Shown here one piece after another: positions 26,067 through 34,777 of a stretch of DNA of 64,000 bases. Position numbers and translations under genes: made by a program. Location of the stretch: assembly GCA_035303945.1 (NCBI GenBank), contig DATGQZ010000001.1, forward strand, positions 1 through 64,000. Reading direction: 5' to 3'. The notes beneath the pieces are model-generated. The model searched no databases. It saw nothing but the letters and a program-made list of their open reading frames with translations, and was not told where the DNA came from. Within the stretch, counting starts at the first letter, position 1. Each line of letters opens with the position of its first letter. Source of the DNA: DATGMS01 sp035303945 (GTDB lineage: Bacteria > Bacteroidota > Bacteroidia > Cytophagales > Cyclobacteriaceae).

Positions 26067-27845
26067 ATGGACCCTACCAATACCCAAGATCCCGAATATT
26101 ACCACAAAGTGGTCGATTGCCAATATGCCTGTCCGGCTCATACGCCGGTGCCGGAATACATCCGCTTAATAGCAGCGGAACGCTACAGTGAAGCCTATAT
26201 GGTCAACTGGGAATCAAATGTATTTCCTGGTGTACTCGGCAGAACTTGTGACCGACCTTGTGAGCCAGCCTGTAGGCGCGGCCGCGTGGAAGAAGAACCC
26301 GTCGCCATCTGCAGGTTAAAAAGAGTGGCGGCCGACAACAAGGACGATGTACGGCGATATATGCCTCAAGGGCCTTTCCCCCCGAATGGCAAGAAGATAG
26401 CCCTGATCGGCGGCGGCCCTGCTTCCCTTACAGTGGCTCGCGACCTCGCCCCTCAAGGCTACGAGATCCACCTATTTGACGAACAATTTGCAGGCGGCGG
26501 AATGATGCGCAGCCAAATTCCTTCCTTCCGACTGCCAGAAGAAGTACTTAATGAAGAAGTGGACTATGTTTTGGATCTGGGTATTCATACCCACTTTAAC
26601 CACTACGTAAAAAGCTTAAAAGAAGTACTTGACCAAGACTATGATGCCGTCTTCGTAGGCACAGGTGCTCCCCGTGGAAGGGACCTGCCAAAGCTGCCTG
26701 GAAGAGAAGAAGGCGCCGCAAACATCCACATAGGTATCGAATGGCTGGCCAGTGTAGCCTTTGAGCACACGCATGCAATAGGCAAAAAAGTCATTGTATT
26801 GGGCGGTGGCAATACGGCAATGGATTGCTGCAGAACCTCCAGAAGATTGGGCGGTGAGGACGTGAAAGTGGTGGTGAGAAGTCCTTACGCTTCTATGAAA
26901 GCATCTCCTTGGGAAAAGGAAGACGCACTACATGAGGATGTGCAGATTTTTGACAACCATGTGCCTTTGAGCTTTGAAGTGGAAAATGGTAGACTCATCG
27001 GAATGAAGTTTCAAAAGGTACATCCTGTATACGATGAAAAAGGAAAGCGACAGCTCCTTCCCACTGGCGAACCAGATGTGTTTATTGAAGCGGATGATGT
27101 ATTAATTGCTATCGGCCAGGAAAACAGCTTCCCCTGGATAGAGCGTGACTGCGGCTTGGAGTTTGATCAATGGAATATGCCAATTGTAGACCGCGTAACC
27201 TTTCAGTCCACCCATCCCAAAGTGTTTTTTGGTGGAGACGCAGCCTTTGGCCCCGAAAACGTGATTACCGCGGTAGCCCATGGACATCAAGCGGCCGTGT
27301 CCATTCATTTGTTTTGTAAAGGAGAGGATCTTCACCAGCGACCTTCACCCTACACCAATCTGGTGAGCCAAAAAATGGGCATTCATGAATGGAGCTATGA
27401 CAGCTATGTAACTGTAGATCAACGCTACGTTGTACCCCAAGCAGAAAAGACACTTACATTGGTTAACCGTAAGAAAGAGGTGGAGCTGGGCTATGTAGTG
27501 GATACTGCCTTCAAAGAAGCGCAACGTTGCCTCAACTGCGATGTACAGACAGTTTTTAAAGAAAACCTCTGTATAGAATGTGATGCCTGTATGGATATTT
27601 GCCCTACCTCCTGTATCACCTTTACGACCAACGCGCCAGAGCCTGAACTTCGCCAACAGTTGTTGGTACCCGCAGAAAATCTTGACCAGGATCTTCTGGT
27701 GTCAGATTCTCTTAAAACGGGCAAGGTGATGGTCAAAGACGAAGATGTCTGCCTTCACTGCGGTCTATGCGCCGAACGATGCCCCACATCCGCTTGGGAC
27801 ATGCAAAAATTCTCCTATAATGTTACTAAAGCATTTAATCTATGA
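26067..27845 (+). CDS. GltD-like NAD(P)H-binding flavoprotein with 4Fe-4S domains (oxoacid:acceptor oxidoreductase partner)
   Basis: 592 residues. The N-terminus has the GltD-type Fe-S segment (CQYACPAHTPV, then TCDRPCEPACRRG near 68-80), followed by FAD binding IALIGGGPASL near 112-122 and NAD(P) binding VIVLGGGNTAMDC near 239-251. FGGDAAFGPENVITAVAHG matches the second FAD segment. The C-terminus adds two 4Fe-4S motifs (CIECDACMDICP and CLHCGLCAERCP). It is directly followed, with a 4-base overlap, by the alpha/gamma and beta subunits of a 2-oxoacid:ferredoxin oxidoreductase. The likely role is to move electrons between the oxoacid enzyme, ferredoxin-type clusters and NAD(P). Which cofactor is used cannot be read from sequence. 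Confidence 0.88.
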   Translation: MDPTNTQDPEYYHKVVDCQYACPAHTPVPEYIRLIAAERYSEAYMVNWESNVFPGVLGRTCDRPCEPACRRGRVEEEPVAICRLKRVAADNKDDVRRYMPQGPFPPNGKKIALIGGGPASLTVARDLAPQGYEIHLFDEQFAGGGMMRSQIPSFRLPEEVLNEEVDYVLDLGIHTHFNHYVKSLKEVLDQDYDAVFVGTGAPRGRDLPKLPGREEGAANIHIGIEWLASVAFEHTHAIGKKVIVLGGGNTAMDCCRTSRRLGGEDVKVVVRSPYASMKASPWEKEDALHEDVQIFDNHVPLSFEVENGRLIGMKFQKVHPVYDEKGKRQLLPTGEPDVFIEADDVLIAIGQENSFPWIERDCGLEFDQWNMPIVDRVTFQSTHPKVFFGGDAAFGPENVITAVAHGHQAAVSIHLFCKGEDLHQRPSPYTNLVSQKMGIHEWSYDSYVTVDQRYVVPQAEKTLTLVNRKKEVELGYVVDTAFKEAQRCLNCDVQTVFKENLCIECDACMDICPTSCITFTTNAPEPELRQQLLVPAENLDQDLLVSDSLKTGKVMVKDEDVCLHCGLCAERCPTSAWDMQKFSYNVTKAFNL

Positions 27846-29707
27846 GCTTTCCAGAAACGCAGACTAACGGGCATTCAAAAACCAATGATTTTGTGGTGCG
27901 TTTTGCCAATGTAAATGGAACAGGCTCTGCCAGTGCCAATTTCCTTTTTGCCAAAGCCATCTTCCGGATGGGGATACCGGTAAGTCCAAAAAACATATTC
28001 CCTTCAAACATCCAGGGTCTCCCGACCTGGTACGAAGTACGGGTAAGTGAAAAAGGCTATCTTGGCAGGCGAGCTGGAATTGACCTTATGGTCGCAGTTA
28101 ACGCCCAAAGCATGGATCAGGACGTAAGAGATGTACGTCCAGGTGGCTATTTGATGTATGACAGTACCAAAAAATTGCCTTCTGCATATATTAGGGATGA
28201 TATCCATTATTTGGGCGTGCCGATGATGGAAATGTCCAACGCCAACTTCAGCGATGCGCGGCAAAGGCAACTCTTCAAAAATATCATATATGTCGGTGCA
28301 TTGGCCGAACTCTTAGGAATAGAATTTTCTGTACTGGAAACATTATTGGGAGAGCAGTTTGCCGGAAAGGAAAGACTAATTGCACCCAATATTAAAGCGT
28401 TAAAACTGGGGGTGGATTATGTGAAGGAGCACTACAATCAACCTATTGGGTTCCACCTAGAACGACGGGATAAGGTGGGTAATTCCATTTTGATCGACGG
28501 CAATACCGCATGCGGATTAGGTGCAGTATACGGTGGAGCCACGGTCATGGCATGGTATCCGATTACCCCTTCCACTTCTGTGGCTGAGGCATTTGAAAAA
28601 TATGCCACAAAATTACGCATCAACCCAGTGACGGGAGAAAAAAACTTTGCCGTCGTCCAAGCTGAAGATGAGTTAGCAGCTATGGGCATGGTCATTGGTG
28701 CCAATTGGAACGGCGCTCGCGGCTTCACTGCTACAAGTGGTCCGGGTTTGTCTTTGATGAATGAATTCCTTGGCTTAGCCTATTTTGCCGAAGTACCTGC
28801 AGTCCTTATAGATGTCCAACGCGCTGGACCGAGCACCGGAATGCCCACCAGGACTCAGCAATCGGATATTCAGCTAGCAGCCTACGCTTCTCATGGCGAT
28901 ACCAAACATGTGCTTTTGTTTCCTGCCAATCCGAAAGAGTGCTTTGACATGACTGCCGAAAGCTTTGACTTAGCCGAGCAGTTACAAACTCCTATCATTC
29001 TCCTTACCGATTTGGATTTAGGGATGAATGACCATATGACAGAACCCTTTGAATGGGATGACGCGCGCAGTTACAAAAGAGGAAAAGTGCTCACTGCGGA
29101 CGACCTTAACAGTATGGGCAGATTTGGAAGGTACTTGGATGTAGATGGAGACGGTATACCTTACCGCACTTATCCGGGCACCCATCCCACCTTGGGATCT
29201 TTCTTTACGAGAGGAACGTCTAGGGACGAATATGCCAAATACACGGAGGATGGTGCTGCCTATCAACGAAACATGGAAAGGTTATTGGTCAAATGGGACA
29301 CTGCCAAAAACCTGGTACCCGCTCCACAGCTCTATCAAAAAAGTAACAGGAGTGACATCGGTATCCTATTCTTTGGGACCTCTACTTACTCGGCAGAGGA
29401 AGCTATGGACAGCCTTGACCGAGAGGGGGTGGTAGTAGATGCCATGCGGCTGAAAGCTTTTCCATTTAACAAGCAAGTGGAAGAATTCATTGCTTCCCAC
29501 AAAGCCATATTTGTCATTGAACAAAACCGGGACGCACAGATGCGTGGATTGTTGATCCTCGAATTGCAAGTAGATCCAACTAAGCTGATTCCTGTGCTCA
29601 ACTTTGATGGTATGCCCATTACTGCCTTTGACATTGTTCAAAAAATCACCCAACATTTGACCCCTTCAAAATCTCGACACAATGACCTATCAGCGACCCT
29701 TATTTAG
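27842..29707 (+). CDS. 2-oxoacid:acceptor oxidoreductase, fused gamma-alpha subunit
   Basis: 621 residues. The N-terminal 190 residues are the gamma domain (VRFANVNGTGSASANFLFAKA; SNIQGLPTWYEVRVS). From about 215 comes the alpha (pyrimidine-binding) domain with AWYPITPSTSVAEAFEKYA and AEDELAAMGMVIGANWNGARGFTATSGPGLSLM. The KorA-type fused arrangement is typical of 2-oxoglutarate:ferredoxin oxidoreductases and related enzymes. It cleaves a 2-oxoacid to the acyl-CoA plus CO2 with low-potential electrons, or the reverse. Substrate (2-oxoglutarate, pyruvate or branched-chain oxoacid) is not determined by the sequence. It overlaps both neighbours (4 and 26 bases). Confidence 0.9.
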   Translation: MSFPETQTNGHSKTNDFVVRFANVNGTGSASANFLFAKAIFRMGIPVSPKNIFPSNIQGLPTWYEVRVSEKGYLGRRAGIDLMVAVNAQSMDQDVRDVRPGGYLMYDSTKKLPSAYIRDDIHYLGVPMMEMSNANFSDARQRQLFKNIIYVGALAELLGIEFSVLETLLGEQFAGKERLIAPNIKALKLGVDYVKEHYNQPIGFHLERRDKVGNSILIDGNTACGLGAVYGGATVMAWYPITPSTSVAEAFEKYATKLRINPVTGEKNFAVVQAEDELAAMGMVIGANWNGARGFTATSGPGLSLMNEFLGLAYFAEVPAVLIDVQRAGPSTGMPTRTQQSDIQLAAYASHGDTKHVLLFPANPKECFDMTAESFDLAEQLQTPIILLTDLDLGMNDHMTEPFEWDDARSYKRGKVLTADDLNSMGRFGRYLDVDGDGIPYRTYPGTHPTLGSFFTRGTSRDEYAKYTEDGAAYQRNMERLLVKWDTAKNLVPAPQLYQKSNRSDIGILFFGTSTYSAEEAMDSLDREGVVVDAMRLKAFPFNKQVEEFIASHKAIFVIEQNRDAQMRGLLILELQVDPTKLIPVLNFDGMPITAFDIVQKITQHLTPSKSRHNDLSATLI

Positions 29708-30734
29708 ACATCCCAAATTACCTCGGAATAAAAACGGGTACACCTTAAAAGAATACGAGGGAGCCTTATCCACTTTATGTGCCGGCTGTGGGCATGACAG
29801 TATCAGCTCTGCGATCGTACAAGCTTGCTTCGATCTGGATATAGAGCCTCATCACGTGGCTAAATTGTCGGGAATAGGCTGTTCGTCCAAAACGCCAACT
29901 TATTTCCTGGGAAATTCCCACGGCTTTAATTCCGTACATGGAAGGATGCCTTCTGTTGCTACAGGAGCCGCTATGGCCAACAAACAAATGGTGTATTTAG
30001 GCGTCTCCGGTGACGGGGACACCGCTTCCATTGGCATGGGGCAATTTGTTCATGTTATCCGAAGAAACCTGAACATGGTCTATATTGTGATGAACAACGG
30101 ATGCTATGGTCTAACAAAAGGGCAGGACTCGGCGACTGCTGACCTTGGCTCAAAAAGCAAAGCAGGTTCAATCAACCCCTTCCAGCCCATCAGTCTGGCG
30201 AGTTTGGCATTGGAACTCGGGGCTACTTTTGTGGCACAAAGCTTTAGTGGAGACAAAAAGCAGTTGGTACCTTTGTTGAAAGCAGCAATTGAGCATCCAG
30301 GTTTTGCTTTTATCAATGTCATTTCTCCTTGTGTGACCTTCAACAACAATCCAGGATCAACAAAGTCATACGATTACGTGAGGGAACATCTGAAAGCAAC
30401 TGAGACAGTTGATTTTGTTCCAAAAAGGAAACAGATTCTGTCCTCATATGATGAGGGCACATCCACAACTGTCACCATGCATGATGGATCTGACATACAG
30501 CTCAACAAGTTGGCCCAGAATTGGGATCCGGAAGATCGATTCTCTGCTGTCAATGCTCTTCAGCAGGCCCAAGCCAAAGGAGAAATTCTCACCGGCTTAC
30601 TTTATGTCAACACCTCCTATAAAGATCTCCACGGCACCTTAAACACCAGCCAAACCCCGTTGAACCAGCTGTCGGAAAAAGAGCTATGCCCGGGGCCCAC
30701 TATTTTAGAAGATATCAATCGAACGTTTAGGTAA
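29682..30734 (+). CDS. 2-oxoacid:acceptor oxidoreductase beta subunit
   Basis: 350 residues. The thiamine-diphosphate subunit: CAGCGH near 33-38, GIGCSSKTPTYF near 63-74, and the TPP motif GDGDTASIGMGQFVHVIRR followed by MNNGCYGLTKGQ. KorB proteins carry a 4Fe-4S cluster, and the Cys residues of CAGC and of the ISPCVTF segment would fit. The gene starts inside the alpha subunit gene with a 26-base out-of-frame overlap. The operon ends at a strong terminator just downstream. Confidence 0.92.
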   Translation: MTYQRPLFRHPKLPRNKNGYTLKEYEGALSTLCAGCGHDSISSAIVQACFDLDIEPHHVAKLSGIGCSSKTPTYFLGNSHGFNSVHGRMPSVATGAAMANKQMVYLGVSGDGDTASIGMGQFVHVIRRNLNMVYIVMNNGCYGLTKGQDSATADLGSKSKAGSINPFQPISLASLALELGATFVAQSFSGDKKQLVPLLKAAIEHPGFAFINVISPCVTFNNNPGSTKSYDYVREHLKATETVDFVPKRKQILSSYDEGTSTTVTMHDGSDIQLNKLAQNWDPEDRFSAVNALQQAQAKGEILTGLLYVNTSYKDLHGTLNTSQTPLNQLSEKELCPGPTILEDINRTFR

Positions 30735-30744
30735 AGTAATTTTC

Positions 30745-30784
30745 GCCCTATTTATCTTTAAATGGATAAATAGGGCAGTTTTTG
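30745..30784 (+). terminator. Terminator of the oxoacid oxidoreductase operon
   Basis: A 12-bp perfect stem (GCCCTATTTATC at 30745-30756 and its complement at 30765-30776) with an 8-base loop, followed by a run of five T. It lies 11 bases after the stop codon of the beta subunit. Confidence 0.9.
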
Positions 30785-30913
30785 TATCTACCGAGCTGTC
30801 TGTCCTTATCAGTAAGACCTGCAACTCTAATTCTTTAAAAATACCAAACGCAGTACTTGTGTTCAGCCGCTTAACTTTTAATCCATTGTTTCTCCTTTAG
30901 TGGCTAATTTATG

Positions 30914-30921
30914 TATTTTTG
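30914..30921 (+). promoter_or_regulatory. -7 promoter element of ffh
   Basis: TATTTTTG is a perfect TAnnTTTG match, 26 bases before the ATG at 30947. No good -33 element at 19-21 bases was found. It fits transcription starting near 30928. Confidence 0.6.
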
Positions 30922-30946
30922 CCTTTGGCAGTAAAAACAATTGAAT

Positions 30947-32284
30947 ATGTTTGATAATCTTAGTTATAAATTAGATAGGGCATTTAAAACCCTTAAGGGT
31001 ACTGGAACGATCACTGAGATCAACGTTGCCTCCACGGTCAAAGAGATCAGAAGGGCTTTGATTGATGCGGACGTTAACTATAAAGTGGCCAAAGAGGTTA
31101 CGGATGCGATAAGAGAAAAAGCGCTGGGAAGAGATGTATTGATCTCGGTATCACCGGGACAATTATTGGTAAAGATTACCCAAGAAGAGCTGACCGCCTT
31201 GATGGGTGGATCCAAAGCTGACATTAACCTCAAAGGTGACCCAGCAGTAATCCTTATTTCGGGTCTCCAAGGTTCCGGTAAAACCACATTTTCGGGAAAG
31301 CTTGCTACCCACCTTAAAAAGCAGGGAAGACAAGTATTACTGGTAGCTTGCGATATCTATAGGCCAGCTGCTATTGATCAGCTAAAAGTGTTGGGAGAAC
31401 AAATAGGTGTGGAAGTATATGCGGAGCCTGAAAACAGAAATGCGCTGGAAATTGCCAATAATGCCATCGCTTACGCGAAAAAATCGGGCAAGAAAACGGT
31501 GATTGTGGATACGGCGGGACGTCTCGCTGTAGACGAAGCCATGATGAACGAAATTTCCGAACTTAAAGAAAGGCTTAAACCCTCGGAAACACTATTTGTG
31601 GTTGACTCTATGACTGGTCAAGATGCCGTCAACACCGCAAAGACATTTGATGAACGCCTAGACTTTGATGGGGTGGTGCTGACCAAGTTAGACGGTGACA
31701 GCCGCGGTGGTGCTGCCATCTCTATCCGCCACGTGGTAAACAAGCCTATCAAGTTTATCTCTACCGGAGAAAAAATGGAAAACCTCGATGTCTTCTATCC
31801 GGACAGGATGGCTCAACGCATCTTGGGGATGGGTGACGTGATATCCTTGGTAGAGCGTGCGCAACAGACTTTTGACGAGGATGAAGCCAAACGGATCAAC
31901 GCTAAAATCCGCAAAAACCAATTCAACTTCGAAGACTTTCTTTCCCAACTGGAGCAGATCAAAAAGATGGGCAACCTGAAAGATCTTATGGGAATGATTC
32001 CTGGCATGAGCAAAGCGATGAAAGGTTTAGATGTGGATGACGAGTCCTTTAAGCCAATTGAAGCCATTATTCGCAGCATGACACCCACCGAGCGACAAAA
32101 CCCTGACCTCATTGATGGAAGCAGGAGAAAGAGAATTGCGGATGGTAGTGGAAGGACCATTCAAGAAGTCAACAATCTCATGAAGCAGTTTGGCGATATG
32201 AGGAAGCTAATGAAGCAAATGAACAAGATGGGCGGAGCGCAAAAAGCCATGGGCGCCCTCGCACCAAAGTTGGGGAGAAGATAG
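30947..32284 (+). CDS. ffh: Signal recognition particle GTPase Ffh
   Basis: 445 residues from the ATG at 30947 (MFDNLSYKLDRAF, the usual start of the family); a TTG six bases upstream would add two residues and is less likely. Domains: N domain (1-90), GTPase G domain with GLQGSGKTTFSGKLA near 105, DTAGRLAVDE near 188 and TKLDGDSRGGAA near 245, and the Met-rich M domain (from about 300) ending in KQMNKMGGAQKAMG, which binds signal peptides and 4.5S RNA. It directs nascent membrane proteins to the translocon. Monocistronic, between two terminators. Confidence 0.97.
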   Translation: MFDNLSYKLDRAFKTLKGTGTITEINVASTVKEIRRALIDADVNYKVAKEVTDAIREKALGRDVLISVSPGQLLVKITQEELTALMGGSKADINLKGDPAVILISGLQGSGKTTFSGKLATHLKKQGRQVLLVACDIYRPAAIDQLKVLGEQIGVEVYAEPENRNALEIANNAIAYAKKSGKKTVIVDTAGRLAVDEAMMNEISELKERLKPSETLFVVDSMTGQDAVNTAKTFDERLDFDGVVLTKLDGDSRGGAAISIRHVVNKPIKFISTGEKMENLDVFYPDRMAQRILGMGDVISLVERAQQTFDEDEAKRINAKIRKNQFNFEDFLSQLEQIKKMGNLKDLMGMIPGMSKAMKGLDVDDESFKPIEAIIRSMTPTERQNPDLIDGSRRKRIADGSGRTIQEVNNLMKQFGDMRKLMKQMNKMGGAQKAMGALAPKLGRR

Positions 32285-32340
32285 ATCGAAATGAAGCGTA
32301 GGGTGCGGTTGCTAGCTGACCGTCTCTTCTGTTAATATCT

Positions 32341-32371
32341 AAGCCGGACATGTTAAAACATTCCGGCTTTA
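32341..32371. terminator. Bidirectional terminator between ffh and the phosphoesterase gene
   Basis: AAGCCGGA (32341-32348) pairs with TCCGGCTT (32362-32369), extended inside by A/T pairs around ATGTT/AACAT. It lies between convergent genes, 57 bases after ffh and 5 bases after the minus-strand stop. Confidence 0.8.
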
Positions 32372-32375
32372 TGGC

Positions 32376-33122
32376 TTAATGCGGACCCGCTGAGGAACTT
32401 ACATTTCCATCCCATGTAATACAAATTTCATAATATGCCTCCTGAACACCAAGTACATCAACGAAAGTAATGGAAGTATCATCAGCATAACTTACGGCCT
32501 CAATAAAGGGTACAGGATTATGACCCACGATTTGGTGGTATCCCTCTAGGGGATAATTTCTCAATTCTTCTTTATCGGCCCAGGTGATTCCTCCAAACTC
32601 CTTCGATCCCCCTCTGATAATACCCACTTCAAACAGCAATCCTCGGTGCCAGGTTTGGCTCAAAGCATTGAGTCGGTGAGCCAAACTGCTGCCTTTACGC
32701 GCTTCTTTTAAGGGTATCTTTTCTTCTAGGTTGATAAAGCGATCATACCAAGGACGGCTGAGTCCTGCATGGGTAAACAGGTAATTGTTGGTCTGGTAAG
32801 CCACTTGAAAAAGATGGAGGTACTGGTTAAACAAAGCCGTTAAAGTGGCCTGCATGCTGGGCCGAAATCCAGAGCAACGATATACTGGGTAGTATAGGTA
32901 TTGTATATCATGGTTGCCCAACAAAAGCACATACTTTTCAGGATGGCATGCTTTCATCTTGATGACGTCCTTGAAGTTGCTTAAAATTTCCCCATCGTCG
33001 TGGCTTGTGCTGTCGACATAGTCGCCTAAAAAAACTATTTTGTCATATTGACCAAAATCAATAGCCTTCCAACAGGATTTGCCGTGCAGATCACCTACAG
33101 CCAAGATCTTAATTTCCTCCAT
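32376..33122 (-). CDS. Calcineurin-like metallophosphoesterase
   Basis: 248 residues from the ATG at 33122 (MEEIKILAVGDLHG). An ATG 51 bases upstream would add a non-homologous N-terminus. The two-metal site is spread over GDLHG near 9-13, GDYVDS near 31-36, GNHD near 68-71, a TH in FTHAGLSRP and GHNP near the C-terminus, all in the right order for PPP-like phosphatases. There is no signal peptide, so it is cytoplasmic. The substrate is unknown; relatives act on protein phosphoserine, diadenosine tetraphosphate or phosphodiesters. It follows the sulfatase by 73 bases on the same strand but probably is functionally unrelated. Confidence 0.85.
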   Translation of the reverse strand: MEEIKILAVGDLHGKSCWKAIDFGQYDKIVFLGDYVDSTSHDDGEILSNFKDVIKMKACHPEKYVLLLGNHDIQYLYYPVYRCSGFRPSMQATLTALFNQYLHLFQVAYQTNNYLFTHAGLSRPWYDRFINLEEKIPLKEARKGSSLAHRLNALSQTWHRGLLFEVGIIRGGSKEFGGITWADKEELRNYPLEGYHQIVGHNPVPFIEAVSYADDTSITFVDVLGVQEAYYEICITWDGNVSSSAGPH

Positions 33123-33195
33123 AAATAATGAAACAAAAAGCGTAAATCGGTATCTGGAATTTTTGCCATACAATAACTACCAAAAGGCAGACCAG

Positions 33196-34683
33196 CTAGA
33201 GATGGGGGTAAGACACCGGCTCCCCGCTTAGCCGATCAATTGGACGTCGAGCATCCAATTTTTGCATCTGTGGCACCAACAAATCCACCAATTCTTGTGC
33301 CTTTTCAGCATACTCTTTGACCAGGTTGCGTTGCTCCTCTATATCCTCTTCAAGATTGTATAGATAAGACTGTTCATTATCGTAACTGTAAACGTATTTC
33401 CATTTTCCCTTTCTGATTGCAGTAAAAGGCTCTATACCTTCTTCTTCTCCCCGTATTTTCTCTCCCGCCCAATAATGGGGATAATGCCAAAATAAAGGCT
33501 TTTCCCGCTCAGTACCCGACTTCCCCTCGCTTATGATGGAAAGCAGGTCAACGCCATCTACCGGATAATCGTCAGGAAAAACATCTGCAACAGCCAAGAT
33601 GGTGGAAAATATATCTTCAGAAATGGTGGGATAGACAACGCGTTGAGGCTGGTGGTGGGGAACCTTCATCATAAACGGCACCCTATAGGCTCCCTCGTAG
33701 CGGAATCCCTTTCCAGCAGTTGCGGGGTAGTTTACCGTTGGTGATCCAGCAGCTTTTATCACATGGCCCCCATTATCTGACGCAAACAGTATAACGGTAT
33801 TTTCCTCCAATCCCAGTTCTTCTATTTTCTGCATTACCTGACCTAAACTTTCATCCATGCTTTGCACCATGGCCGCATATTTTGCCTCTGTCTCTGATTT
33901 ACCTTGCTTGCGGTATTGCTTCACATATGCTTCCTTGGCTTCTATGGGAGTATGCACCGCATAATGTGATAGATGCATAAAAAAAGGTGCATCCTGTCTG
34001 CTTAAACTGTCCAGCGCTTTCAAGGCCACGGCTGTGATTGCATCGGTTAAATACATCCCTTGGGCAGCATATTCCTCCAAATCCGGTATCCTCCAGCTCA
34101 TGTCTCCTTTAAAGTAGGGCGGGAAAAATGTTTGCGGGCTCCCGATATGGGTTCCTGCATAGGACTTGCCAAACCCTAAATTTTCGGGATCAGCACCTGG
34201 TGATCCTTTAGAGGCAAAATGTGCTTTTCCAATATGCAGGGTTGCATATCCAGCATCAGCCAATACGGAAGGCAACGTGAGCTGTCCCTGTCGCAATCCT
34301 TCCTGATTCCACCTGGGAAGTAAATACCTGCTGCTTTCCTCCTGCGCCTCTCCCGGAATCCAGTTGGTGACCCCGGTGCGCATAGGGTTATGCCCTGTCA
34401 TTATTGCCACACGGCTTGGCGAACAAACCGGGCTTGAAGAATAGGCCTCTGTAAAAACGTAACTTTGCGACGCCAATCTTTCCATGTGGGGAGTCTTGAA
34501 AAAATGATTATTGTCGACTTCCTCCTTCCAAAAAGGCACAGAGGTATCAGTCCAACCCATGTCATCTACGAGGAAAAGGAGAATATTGGGGCGGCTTGAA
34601 CTGCTCTGATTAGAGGACTGAGAGCCACTACAGCCGTAGAACATCAAGAGCAATAGACAACTGACAATATTTTTTGGCGACAT
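33196..34683 (-). CDS. Sulfatase (arylsulfatase family) lipoprotein
   Basis: 495 residues. A lipoprotein signal ends FYGC near residue 18. The alkaline-phosphatase-fold sulfatase domain carries LFLVDDMGWTD with metal-binding Asp40 and Asp41, the formylglycine site CSPSR (Cys87 to Arg91), GKAHF near 160 and ASDNGG near 300. The Cys must be converted by FGE, and an FGE with intact cysteines is at 141-1235. It hydrolyses sulfate esters of sugars or aromatic compounds outside the inner membrane. No SusCD or glycosidase neighbours point to a substrate. Confidence 0.93.
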   Translation of the reverse strand: MSPKNIVSCLLLLMFYGCSGSQSSNQSSSSRPNILLFLVDDMGWTDTSVPFWKEEVDNNHFFKTPHMERLASQSYVFTEAYSSSPVCSPSRVAIMTGHNPMRTGVTNWIPGEAQEESSRYLLPRWNQEGLRQGQLTLPSVLADAGYATLHIGKAHFASKGSPGADPENLGFGKSYAGTHIGSPQTFFPPYFKGDMSWRIPDLEEYAAQGMYLTDAITAVALKALDSLSRQDAPFFMHLSHYAVHTPIEAKEAYVKQYRKQGKSETEAKYAAMVQSMDESLGQVMQKIEELGLEENTVILFASDNGGHVIKAAGSPTVNYPATAGKGFRYEGAYRVPFMMKVPHHQPQRVVYPTISEDIFSTILAVADVFPDDYPVDGVDLLSIISEGKSGTEREKPLFWHYPHYWAGEKIRGEEEGIEPFTAIRKGKWKYVYSYDNEQSYLYNLEEDIEEQRNLVKEYAEKAQELVDLLVPQMQKLDARRPIDRLSGEPVSYPHL

Positions 34684-34777
34684 CGTAGTGTGGCGTTAGG
34701 TGGTTTGACGGTTACCCCTGATATCATCAATAGAACCATCTCAATATAGCTTTTCTAAACCTTCTCTCCAATAGCTC

